DNA of 64,000 nt, from positions 1,426,001-1,490,000 of the forward strand of contig CALOCY010000004.1 of NCBI GenBank assembly GCA_942491975.1. The letters run 5' to 3'. Source of the stretch: CALOCY01 sp942491975 (GTDB lineage: Bacteria; Bacteroidota; Bacteroidia; Bacteroidales; Prolixibacteraceae). Within the stretch, counting starts at the first letter, position 1. Every line of letters starts with the position of its first letter. Under the pieces are notes generated by a model, which saw only the letters and a list, made by a program, of their open reading frames with translations, was not told where the DNA came from and searched no databases. Of this stretch, positions 23,680-33,900 are shown piece after piece. The position numbers and the translations under genes were made by a program.

Positions 23680-26373
23680 TTATGCTTGTGTTATACTTCG
23701 GCTACTCTCAGTAAAAGCACTGGATTTCTTGCTTTGTAATTGGTTTAAAATGTCGTTCATCAAACCAGTGCCTGATTGCAGTTGTGTATAGTCGTCCCAA
23801 CGGCAGGTTTCATATTCAAAGCCTGTTTTACGGTTGCCCCCTGTTTTTCTGATAAACCCCCGGCTTTCCAGTTCATGGATGTAGCGGTTTATTTTCATGG
23901 GGTACATCCTTAAACGCTCCCGGATCTCTTTGGCATAGAAGTGTTGTTGTTGCCCCTTTTTTAGCCACCGTTTGAGTTGTTCAAAGAACTGTCGTACCGC
24001 ACGGGGCAGTTCGTCCGATTTTGCCAGTAAAACATCTGCTAAGAGTTTGTTTGCCCACTGTATATCTTCGATAGTTGTTTCGATGTACTGTTGCCCTGTT
24101 GCCGGGTCTTTTTTGATTTCACGTTGGTATTGGTGGTAGAAGGTGATGGTTTCGATCACCGCAAGGTAGTGCGAGTTGGTACGTAGCGGTTTAAAGACGT
24201 ATTCAGGCAGTTTTAGGTGTTCAGCATAGGGGTTACGTACCTTTATGGGCTTTAGTACTGTTTGCATGTCCCTAAAAAAGTTTTTTAGCTTGGTTTCTTC
24301 TCCCGTGTTGATTTTTCCTGCCGATAGTTTGCGTTGGTAACCCATAATTGCCTCGTTGTGGCTACGGCTACCATCAAGGTAGATCAATAGGCTGCGGTTG
24401 GCGTTGTCTTCATAGAGTTTTTCACGGGTGGTTGTCCCGGCCAAAGAGATGGGGCCTTCTACCTGCAAGGTGATGGTTTTTAGGTTGCCCTTGTTGTCTT
24501 TGATGGGTATGGTTTTGCTAATCCGCTTTTTGCTTTGCAGTTCACGAAGCGGGTATAACACGTTTTCTGCACCGTCCATATCTTCAATGAGTATAAGTTT
24601 GTGTTTGAGTTCCTTGCGATCAAAGTAGTAGAAAGCATTTTCTGATAGTATGGTAATTTCCAGTTTGTGGTGCTGTGGTATGAGTTCGCTTACTTTTTCC
24701 TGCAAATAGGTTTTGCCTGTACCGCTTGCCCCTAAACTAATGATGTGCAACGGTTGTTCCCGTAGCCTCGATGTAAATATCAGGTACATAAGCAGGCGGT
24801 TGTTTTCTTCGCCAATCATCCCCGTTTTACCAATGTCTTGGTTTGTACGCTCCATGAGCTTGGAAGATTTGAGGTAGTTAACAGCTTTGCGGTATTGGCG
24901 GTCTGTGAGTTGCCTTTGCTGTGGTTTTCGTGTTTTGTGGTTTTCTATTTTGGTTAACCTGTATTGTTCGATTTGGTCGGTAAGCCCTGCAATGGCTGTG
25001 CGTAAAACCGTAGTGCCTGTTTCGAGTTGTTCACTGGCTTTGATGATAAATTTTTCCAAGTAGTCGGAGTGGTAGAGGTCGATGGTGTGCCGGATGGCGT
25101 GTAACGGGTTATTGGTGTCTGTGCGTGTTATTTTGATGGTCACACGCAGGCGGTCTAATTGCTGCAGGTTGATACCGCCCAATAAGATAATTTGTAGTTC
25201 CCCGGTGGTGTAGGTGATAAATTCCGGGTTGTTGGTGTTAAAGGATTTGTTGCTGTTTATAGTATCATTTTTTTTGTCTTGTGTCTTGATACTTGGTTCT
25301 TGATACTCTTTTAAAGGCTTTCGTTCATCCAGTAGTTGCACAATCGCATCTTCATCGTAGTTCACATACAGGCTGTTTATGTCTTCCCCTTCCGGTGTTT
25401 CCACCGCCGATAGTTTTACATGTTGCAATAGCCCGCTTAGTGCTTGTTGGTGTTTTCTTACCGCTTCCTGTCCGGCTTGGTCGCCGTCAAAGAAAAAGAT
25501 AATTTCTTCCAGTTTTTGCAGTCCTTGTATTGCCCGTTTGTGTTCTGCTGTCAGCCCGTTTGTACCGTATAAACTTAGTATTGAGTAGTGAGTATTGAGT
25601 ACAGGGATTTGCAATAATGTTGCTGCATCAATAATAGCTTCGGTAAGGATTAAAGTTTGTGTATTCGGGTTTGGATGGTTCGGGTAAAGCCCTGTCCTGT
25701 TTTTTAAATAGTAATGCTTATTTGCTGTATCGTCTGTGGTTTTCCTACCGTAAAGGCTTACGATATTCCCGGTGTTGTTTTTTAACGGGAAGATGATACA
25801 TTCTTTGGCAAAGGCGGTATAAGTTGCCCCGGTAGCTTTGGGTACAGCCCCTTTGTAAGGGATTAACAGTCCGGCATCGATACACGCTTGTTTGTCGGCT
25901 TCGTTTAGCTTGTCCCGGTGGTGGAACTGCCCGGAGTTGTAACCCATCTCGACTATGCTTGATGGCAATAGTCCTCTTTGTTCTAAATATTCCTTCGGCT
26001 TTTTTGTTGTCCCACTGTTTAAGCCGTTTTGGAAGTAGGTAAATATTTTGGTTAGGATTTTCCCGTTTGTTTTTGTTGCTGTTTTCATGCTTGTATGGGT
26101 AGTCAAGCCGATGGACTGACCTGTGAGTTCTTTCGCTTTTACAATTGCAGCATGCTTGTTACAGTTGTCTTTTTGTTGGATAAATTCAATGACATCACCG
26201 TTTGCCCCACAGCCAAAGCAGTGGAACGTATGGGTGTCTTTGTAGATTTTCAAACTGGGGGTGTTGTCGTTGTGGAAAGGGCATTTTAACATGCCGTTCC
26301 GGTCGGGTTGTAAGCCGTAGTGTTGCAGGGTTGTTTGGATGGTTAAACGTTGTTTTATTTCTTGGATGCCCAT
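23680..26373 (-). CDS. Primase-helicase fusion: CHC2 zinc finger, TOPRIM and AAA+-type ATPase
   Basis: An 897-residue replication protein. Order: DnaG-type CHC2 zinc finger (about 28-65, with CPFH and HCFGCGANGD), TOPRIM (about 225-320, with LTEAIIDAATLL and FFFDGDQAG), a linker, then an ATPase (about 515-700, Walker A GASGTGKT near residue 550 and Walker B LILIEDMDGAE near 590), and a winged-helix-like C-terminus (about 790-860). It could prime and unwind DNA for an element's own replication. It lacks a recognisable RNA-polymerase catalytic domain between the zinc finger and TOPRIM. It starts inside the end of the SymE-like gene (19-bp overlap). Confidence 0.88.
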   Translation of the reverse strand: MGIQEIKQRLTIQTTLQHYGLQPDRNGMLKCPFHNDNTPSLKIYKDTHTFHCFGCGANGDVIEFIQQKDNCNKHAAIVKAKELTGQSIGLTTHTSMKTATKTNGKILTKIFTYFQNGLNSGTTKKPKEYLEQRGLLPSSIVEMGYNSGQFHHRDKLNEADKQACIDAGLLIPYKGAVPKATGATYTAFAKECIIFPLKNNTGNIVSLYGRKTTDDTANKHYYLKNRTGLYPNHPNPNTQTLILTEAIIDAATLLQIPVLNTHYSILSLYGTNGLTAEHKRAIQGLQKLEEIIFFFDGDQAGQEAVRKHQQALSGLLQHVKLSAVETPEGEDINSLYVNYDEDAIVQLLDERKPLKEYQEPSIKTQDKKNDTINSNKSFNTNNPEFITYTTGELQIILLGGINLQQLDRLRVTIKITRTDTNNPLHAIRHTIDLYHSDYLEKFIIKASEQLETGTTVLRTAIAGLTDQIEQYRLTKIENHKTRKPQQRQLTDRQYRKAVNYLKSSKLMERTNQDIGKTGMIGEENNRLLMYLIFTSRLREQPLHIISLGASGTGKTYLQEKVSELIPQHHKLEITILSENAFYYFDRKELKHKLILIEDMDGAENVLYPLRELQSKKRISKTIPIKDNKGNLKTITLQVEGPISLAGTTTREKLYEDNANRSLLIYLDGSRSHNEAIMGYQRKLSAGKINTGEETKLKNFFRDMQTVLKPIKVRNPYAEHLKLPEYVFKPLRTNSHYLAVIETITFYHQYQREIKKDPATGQQYIETTIEDIQWANKLLADVLLAKSDELPRAVRQFFEQLKRWLKKGQQQHFYAKEIRERLRMYPMKINRYIHELESRGFIRKTGGNRKTGFEYETCRWDDYTQLQSGTGLMNDILNQLQSKKSSAFTESSRSITQA

Positions 26374-26636
26374 TGCTTTAACTCGTTAAGTTCGTTTTTT
26401 AGTGCGCCCAACCGTTTTTCCCAAACCCGGCGCATTTCTTCCTGTTCTTTTGCAGGTTCTATTATCAAAAGCCTTTCCCTCGTGGTCACATTTACAATGT
26501 CGCCCGGCTTAAAGCCCAGTTCTTCCATCCACACGCCACAGAGTTTTAAACTCGGCACAACCTTTTGCCTGTTGGCATAGCTCGTTTTACGCTCTTCCGG
26601 TTGTAATTTCAACCTCCTGTCTGTATTTTCTGCCAT
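26355..26636 (-). CDS. SymE-like small protein
   Basis: A 93-residue protein. Residues about 15-62 match the SymE/AbrB-like pattern (RRLKLQPEERK, then PSLKLCGVWMEELGFKPGDI and VNVTTRERLLIIEP). A charged coiled-coil tail follows. SymE in E. coli is an SOS-induced endonuclease-like toxin. Here it is the first gene of the primase/recombinase operon and overlaps the primase gene, so it may instead be a DNA-binding or replication accessory of the element. Confidence 0.7.
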   Translation of the reverse strand: MAENTDRRLKLQPEERKTSYANRQKVVPSLKLCGVWMEELGFKPGDIVNVTTRERLLIIEPAKEQEEMRRVWEKRLGALKNELNELKQWASKK

Positions 26637-26743
26637 CTGAAAAAAGTTTTAAAATTCTTATTAGCTCTTATACGGGTTAAAAATACCGAATAAAAGCTTA
26701 ATGGCAAAACTTTATCAAACTTTTTTAGCTCGCATAAGGTTTG

Positions 26744-26751
26744 TATATTTG
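26744..26751 (+). promoter_or_regulatory. Promoter of the XRE repressor gene
   Basis: TATATTTG fits the Bacteroidota -7 consensus TAnnTTTG and lies 48 bp upstream of the start at 26800. A short inverted repeat CTCTT/AAGAG (26781-26792) sits between promoter and start and could be an operator. The divergent SymE-primase-recombinase operon begins at 26636, so this region probably controls both directions. Confidence 0.55.
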
Positions 26752-26799
26752 TAGTAATCGATAAAACAAGGGCTTTATAGCTCTTTTAAGAGTTACTAA

Positions 26800-27135
26800 A
26801 TGAATACTTTTGGCAATAAAGTAGCTGCCCTTAGAAAGGCAAAAAAAATATCACAGGGCGAACTGGCTAAAATGCTCAGTACATCTGCTTCGGTTATTGG
26901 CAGGTATGAGCGTGATGAGATGACGCCCTCTATTGATGCAGCTAAAAAATTAGCTGCCATATTGGAAACTACAGTGGGTTACCTATTGGGTGAGACCGAA
27001 CAGGAAAATGTTTTTAAAAATCCTGAGATGTTAAAACGGTTCAATGAGATTGAGGGCATGGACGAAGAAGACCGCAACCATATTCTTTATACCCTCGATG
27101 CCCTGATTAAAAACGTGAAGCTTAAAAAATTGTAG
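26800..27135 (+). CDS. XRE-family repressor of the primase/recombinase unit
   Basis: A 111-residue HTH_3 protein. Residues 5-65 are a classic XRE domain (VAALRKAKKISQGELAKMLS, then SASVIGRYERDEMTPSIDAA and LLGETE), and the C-terminus is helical (EEDRNHILYTLDALIKNVKL). It is divergent from the SymE-primase-recombinase operon, the position of a master repressor. The truncated gene at 20133 is a relative. Confidence 0.85.
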   Translation: MNTFGNKVAALRKAKKISQGELAKMLSTSASVIGRYERDEMTPSIDAAKKLAAILETTVGYLLGETEQENVFKNPEMLKRFNEIEGMDEEDRNHILYTLDALIKNVKLKKL

Positions 27136-27140
27136 AAAAA

Positions 27141-27166
27141 AACCTAGCCGATTAAAGCTAGGTTTT
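27141..27166 (+). terminator. Terminator of the XRE repressor gene
   Basis: AACCTAGC and GCTAGGTT pair as an 8-bp stem with a CGATTAAA loop and a short T-run, 6 bp after the stop codon. Confidence 0.8.
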
Positions 27167-27204
27167 GTGGGTTCTTATTGTAAACCAATAAAAATAATTT
27201 TGTA

Positions 27205-27921
27205 TTAATTTAGGTATTTCTTATCAGTTTCACTCTCAAGGAACACTTTATTTCCTTCTTTCCCTAAAGAATAATAGTCACTTAGATTTAAATTCAACAA
27301 CTTTTTTTCAAAGCTAGCATTATTAATAACCAATACATCTTTAGTGCTTGCATCCGATTCATTTATTAGCTTAATATATGTATTTATTTCTGTCATTAGT
27401 ACTTCATTTCCATCTGATAAATTATGATTTAATTTAATCGATTTTATTAAACTACCATCTCTATGATTAAGATACTTTAATAAATTCTTTTCAAAATATA
27501 CTACTAATATAGACTTCTCATTATATGCTAGTTGAGTATAGTCTTCCAATATTAAATTCCACAATAATTGATTTTGATTATTTCTAATAACTAAAGATGT
27601 TTTTCCAAAATCTGTCTCTTTCTGATAAGATTCAAATAAAGTATAAAAATATACTTCATTCCCTATTTTATTAACTCTAGAAACTTTTCCTGTATCTGGA
27701 ATAAATAGCGTATCATTTTCATTAAATATCACAAATGGCTTTATTTCCTGATACATAGCTCCCTCCTTTTCTATTTTTCCTTCAGGCATAACTTCAGCCG
27801 TTGCAACTGCATTAATTTGCTTTTCGTTATTAGTTTTTGTGCTATTATCTTGGCTAGCATTTTGCTTACATGAGGTTATCACAACTAACAAAGCAAAAAT
27901 TAAACTTAATATTCTATCCAT
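27205..27921 (-). CDS. Lipoprotein, candidate immunity protein for the RHS-M23 toxin
   Basis: 238 residues. A lipoprotein signal (MDRILSLIFALLVVITSC) gives a lipid-modified Cys at residue 18. The mature part is beta-rich, with repeated short strands like a small propeller. It is transcribed with, and 11 bp downstream of, the giant RHS protein whose C-terminus is an M23 peptidase. A periplasm-facing lipoprotein is what one would expect to protect against a peptidoglycan hydrolase. That link is inferred from position only. Confidence 0.65.
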   Translation of the reverse strand: MDRILSLIFALLVVITSCKQNASQDNSTKTNNEKQINAVATAEVMPEGKIEKEGAMYQEIKPFVIFNENDTLFIPDTGKVSRVNKIGNEVYFYTLFESYQKETDFGKTSLVIRNNQNQLLWNLILEDYTQLAYNEKSILVVYFEKNLLKYLNHRDGSLIKSIKLNHNLSDGNEVLMTEINTYIKLINESDASTKDVLVINNASFEKKLLNLNLSDYYSLGKEGNKVFLESETDKKYLN

Positions 27922-27932
27922 ATCCTTTAAAA

Positions 27933-30900
27933 TTAAAAATCAACTCTATATGACATAAAAGGAGTAGTAACAGTTCCCGCAGGGGGTCTTGGCGCCCTTG
28001 CTTGAGCAGTTGTAGGAGCATTTGTTAACCCTGAATTTGCAACTCTAGGATTTTGAGCTGTTCCCCCTAATTTATTTCTAATTTCATAATGCGCATGTGC
28101 TCCACCACTATTGCCTGTATTTCCCATTTGACCTAGTTGTTGTCCCCTTGAGACAGTTTGTCCAGCTTTTAAACCAGTGCCAAATTGACTATCATTCATA
28201 TGAAAAACAGAATGAACCTCTCCAGTGTTTGCTTTTATGTGGATTCTATTACCTGCACCATTCCCATCTGATTTGGATTTTATTGCTATTACCTTACCAT
28301 TCTTAGGAGCAACAACAGGTGTTCCTGAGTTATCTTTAGGATTTTCTTGTACAATGTCAATTCCTTTATGATTCGTGGAAGCACCATTAATTGGAGCTTC
28401 CCTTGGTCCAAACTCAGAAGAAATTACAGGATTTGCAACTGGGGAAATCGTAACTTTATCATCTTTGATTTGTTCATTCCTTTCATTGCTTGCCTGTTTT
28501 TGTTGGTGATATTCGTATTTCTTCTTTTCATCATCTTCTACCTTTATATCCTTCATCCCATCAGGATCAATACGACATATTGGGTTATTGCTTGCATAAT
28601 GATAAGGAGTAAATCTTCTAGATAATTCAGCCAGTGGGTCTATCACATGCCACCTGCCTATTGTTGGGTCATACATCCTCGCTCCATAATCATACCAATC
28701 CAAATTAAAATCGTTTTGCAGCTCTTTGCCGTTGTACTTAAACTTCTGGGCTACGCCTTCTGTTTGCTCATGTAAGTCATTTAAGCTGTATTCTAACCCA
28801 AACGGATAGTAGTGGTTCACATCCTTTAGCTTAACCTTTGCCGAATCGGCTGCAAACGTTATACGTGTGTTGCCTAAATGGTCTTTGAGGTGGTATTGGT
28901 ATTCCCAGCTGCCGTCATCACCTTTTACCACCCGTCCTTCACCGGTGTGGATAATCACCTTTTCAGTATCTTTTAGAACGCTGCCGCCATAATAGGTAGT
29001 TGTAGCACCAGTTTTTTGGTGCTTCACCCCTGCGGCATCGTAAAGGTACGAAATTGCGTCCTTATCCCCAACTTCTACCGATTCGGGCAGGTTCAAATGG
29101 TTGTAAGCTACATCCAGTTTTTTGTACGGGTCAACGGTCATATTGCCATTGTCATCGTACACGTAGTCGTTATCGGTTATACCATTGGTAGCAAAGTGTT
29201 TGTTGTGCAACACATCTGTAGCCGCATCGGTTACACTATTGAGTTTATTGCTGTTGTTCGCATACGTGTATGTCAATTGATCGATCATACCGTAATTAAC
29301 TACCGGGTTGCTTGCCCCATTGGTATTTCCTTTACGGTGCAATGCTTCAATATTACCGTTGAGGTCGTACTTAATACCGTTTACAGTAAAATCTGCACCG
29401 GTACTTACAGCCATGCCATCGGCATAGCCAAATTCGCTGTAATTGGCATCGGTCAGGCGGTTAAAGGCATCGTACTCAAACCCGTATTGTCGCCGGTTAC
29501 CGGGTACAATCGAGTCATTGTCACTGTCAACATCAAACCATTGCATATTTGCCCACTGCATGGCACTGATGTTGCCGTTGTTGTAATAATCCAATGCCTG
29601 TGCATAGAGCTGGTACATATTGGCCGAGTCGTCAGGGTTGTTCATTTGTTTGAGCCACCCCTGTATATTGTAGGCGTAATCAATGTACTGCACATAGCTG
29701 GTGTCGTTGGCACAGTGCATCCGTTTTTGAGTCAATTGTCCCAGTTCGTTGTAGTCCATATCGGCCAGTATTACCTGTCCGTTATGGGCATCACCATCAA
29801 TCTCCTGCTCCACCTTTTCCAATCGTCCACCGTGGTCGTAGGTGTAGTGTTTGGTAATGGTTTTGTCCACCTCTCCGGTGTATTGTTCTTCCGACTGGGT
29901 TACCTTACCCGTAAAGTCATATTGGTTGGTGATGACCTGATTGATAGGCGCACCAGTCACAACGGTTTGCAGTGTGCGGTACTTGTCGTCGTAGAAAAAG
30001 TCGGTGGTTATAGTATTGTTGCTGCCGTTCAACAACTTGGTCAGGGTACGGGTGACCTGGCCTTTTACCTTGTTGTTTACACCGCTTAGCGAAGACGAAG
30101 TTTTGTACTCATCGTAGTAGGTTTTCGTGAGCATTTCAGTATCTGTGTAGCCCAATGGAAGGTCAGTGGTGTTCTCCAGATCAGCGATGGTACTAAAGTC
30201 GGTTCGTATCTGGGTAGAATCTGTTGTTGGTGCAGTTACCCAACCGGTTTCTACCGGGCGGTTGAGCTCTTCGTACATGGTATACATCCATTTGTAGCTG
30301 TTTTTCCTGCGTGTTTCACCATCTTGTACCAGTACTAGCCTGTCACGGGCATCGTAGACCATGTATACGGGTTCTGCTCCGGGCAGTTGTTTTACAATCA
30401 TCCGCTTGCGATGGTCATACTGGTAGTAGTAACACAACCCTTTTACAATGGCATTGTCTTTTGTAATATTGCCACTGATGGCTTTCACTGCCTTGGGTGG
30501 GAGCACATAACGCAACAGCCCGAAGTCATCGTACACATAATAGGTGTGTGCATCATCACCGGTTGAGCTGTCTCCTTTAGCGGTTTTACGCACTACGCGC
30601 CCCAATAGGTCTTTGTATTCGATGGTTTCATTGCCCACTTCATCGGTCACGGTGGTTTTATGGAGCGTACCCGGTAGGTAGTCTCCACTGGTTATACAGT
30701 CACCGTTAGCATCTACTTTCCACAGGGTAACATTGTCGTTAGAAGTATTCGTCCCATAGGTATACGTGATGGCATCCCCATCGGGGTTGATGACCTGCTC
30801 TACCCGGTTAAGGGGCGAGGCTTCGTATACGGTTTGGGTGTATTTTTGCTTGTTGTGATCTACAATACCGTTTTGGCCGTTGTAGAAGTTGCCCAGTTGG

Positions 30901-33900
30901 CTTTCCCATCCTTCGACATACGCTCCGTTTCCACCGGTGGTAAAGGGCAGGTGTTGCTTATCCTGACGTCCGTAGTCGTCGTAGGTAACCTGTGCCACCA
31001 TATCGTTAAAGTAGTAGCTGTTGCCCACAGCCACGGTTTGTGTGGCACGTCCTAATCCATCAAAGTATTGCACTACAGCCCCCTGGTCTTCGAGGTACTC
31101 AATGTCGGCTATATCATCAACACCTTTTTCAGGCGTATAGGTAAGGATATAGTTTCTATTGTCATCCAAATTGATGTTCTCTTTTCGTTGTATGTTGCGC
31201 GATACCTGATAGGTACTTTTGCGTCCTATGATCACATCTTCTTCATCTTTAACATCCCATTCTGCCCGTACACGGTAGCGTTTTGAGCGGTTAAGACTGG
31301 GTACGGTGTATTCGCCTAACATTTCTGCATCTAGCAGGTTATCCCCTTCATCGTACCAGTGCCATAGTGCATCGGCCGATAGTTTGCCTTTGTGTACTTT
31401 AAGTGTAGCTCCAGTATAGTTGAGGGCTACCGGTGGTACTAAACTACCGTCGACAATAATCATTAATGCTTCGGTATAGGCTGTATCCAGTTCCACATCA
31501 CTTACCCCACGTCGGAATAAAGTAGTTTCTGTAAGCCCTTCGATAGCTTGATACGTGAGTGATGTCTCATTTTCAATAACCGTCCATGTTTCATCACTCG
31601 GCAGCTTGGTTTCCCACCAGTAGGCATATCCTCCGGCTCCCCCTTGTGGAGATATGCTGTCGGTAATCTCCTGTGGGATAATACCCGGATCAATAATACT
31701 GTCAGCACAAGCAATCGCACCAGCCAATAGCTTCACTTGTATTTTGAGCGTATCGGAAGTGGCTGTTGCCCCGTCAAGATCAGTCACTTTACGGAAGTAA
31801 TAGGTAGTAGTTTCCAGTGCTGCTACCTGACAGGTGGTGTTTGCCTCTCCGGGTAGGGTAAACCATTGTCCTTGCGGATCGGTAGGCATACGTTGCTGCC
31901 ATTCGTAGGTATAGCCACCTGCTCCACCACTGGCATCGGCTGTACTGGTAATGAGTGATGGTGTGGTTTCAGGATCAATGAGCTGATCCATACAGGCAAT
32001 ATCGCCGCCATATAAGCTTACGTTAATGGTCAATTCATTAGAGTAGGCGGTATGTCCCAATCCATCTTCTACCTTACGGCGATAGGTGGTGGTTTGAACC
32101 AATGCAGCGGGCTGATAATTTACTCCTGCTTCCCCGTCAATGGGTGTCCATATACCCGCTGCATCAGTAGGCACATGTTGTTCCCAGGTGATGGTATAGT
32201 TGCCATCACCACCGGTAATATCTACCTCGCTAATAATCGATGCTGGGGTTTCCCCGTTGTCGATATTGGTGTCTATACAACTGATTTGTCCGCCCTCCAA
32301 TGTTTTGATCACGTTAATAGTCACCTCATTGGAGTTCAATGATGTATTACAGATCGTGTCCGTCACCTCGCGATAGTAGCTGGTGGTATCAGTTAAGGCT
32401 TCGGGTGTGTAGATTAACTCATCAGCTCCGCTGATCGCCTGCCATGTACTATTGTTGGTTTTACTGAACCACTGGTAGCGGTTTTTTCCTGATCCGCCTA
32501 TGGGGTTTACTGTGCTGGTAATTTCACCCGGCAATAACCCCTCATCGATTGTGGTTACAGAAGCAGTAATCGTACCTCCATCGGATAACTGGCTGTATAC
32601 AAATACCATCGTTTGCGTAGATTTGGTAACCGTTCCTGAAGTAACTTCTACCCTGTATCCACGGTTTTCTGTCAACGCAGCCAGTTCAGTATAACTACTG
32701 CTGGTAGCACCCGGAATGGATGTCCATATCACCTCATCATCAGCACGGTAGTACCACTGGTAAGTGTAACTGCTTGAGCCTCGTCCCCCGCTCACTGGTT
32801 CTGAGAAGGTGAAGGTTGCCGGGGTTGTGTTGTAACAGATGCGTTGCACGGGCAGTGCCGGTACATCCAGCTCAGGATAGACATAGACATCAGCTGTTGT
32901 CCAGTAATTACACCCTCCATAACTTACCTTAACAATGTAGTAACGCGATTGGGTCAATTTGGGTGGGGAGTACGATGATGATCTTGCATTTTCTATTTCA
33001 ACAAAACCATCCATATCGGGAATATTGGTCGTATGGTTTACCCTGGCCGGTGAGGTGGATTCGTACCATTGATAATCGCACTCTTGCGGGTAGGGTGACT
33101 CAAAGGAAATAGGTAATGGATTTTTGTTGTAGTCGATGGATTGTGACGGACGATCCAGTGTTAGCCAATCCGGGTTAATTGCAGCAAAAGCTACGTTTTT
33201 GCTACTGTTCATGTTAGCTGTTACCCCATTGAGTGTACCTTTAATGGTATAGTTACCTTCTTCATCCACATTCCATGACGGGGTAGATGATGCACTACCT
33301 TGTGCTGCACCGTTTTTGTAGAGTGTATATTGTACACTGGCTTGATCAGTACAGTAAATGGTTGTGGTTTCACCCCAACAAATAGTGCCCCCTCCTTGTA
33401 CAGAAGGTGTATTGATCACATTAACCACACATGAAGCACAATCGGTAGTACCTCCGGGTTCGCCTTCGGCACGTACATAGTAGCTGGTAGTTGTTGCCGG
33501 GCTAACTTCAATGGAGTTACCCTCACCGATATAGGTGTTTCCACAACTTCCACTGTACCATTTCCACTGGCCATTCGCCCCCAGACTTCCACCATTTACC
33601 GATAGGGTAACCGCATCGCCTTCTACAATTGTACCCCCTGTGGCGCTGACATTAATGCCATCGGCTGGTATTGATGGGTAGTTAACGGTAATATCATGGG
33701 TGTTGGAGTAGGCCGATCCACACTGGCTGTCAGTCACCTTACGACGGAAACTGGTAGCTGTAGTGAGTGTACCGGGGGTATAGGTAGCGTCTGTTGCCCC
33801 GCTGATGGTTTGCCATGCGCCTGTGCCTATTTTTTGCTCCCATTGATAGGTATGACTATACGAGCCTCCTGAAGCACTGTTAGTGCTGGTAAGCATTCCG

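Noticed and set aside
29016..30089. Long plus-strand open frame (357 codons) opposite the RHS gene
   Set aside because: It is antisense to clear RHS/YD repeats, has a Val/Ile/His-biased nonsense composition and no start context. It is a shadow of the minus-strand coding bias.
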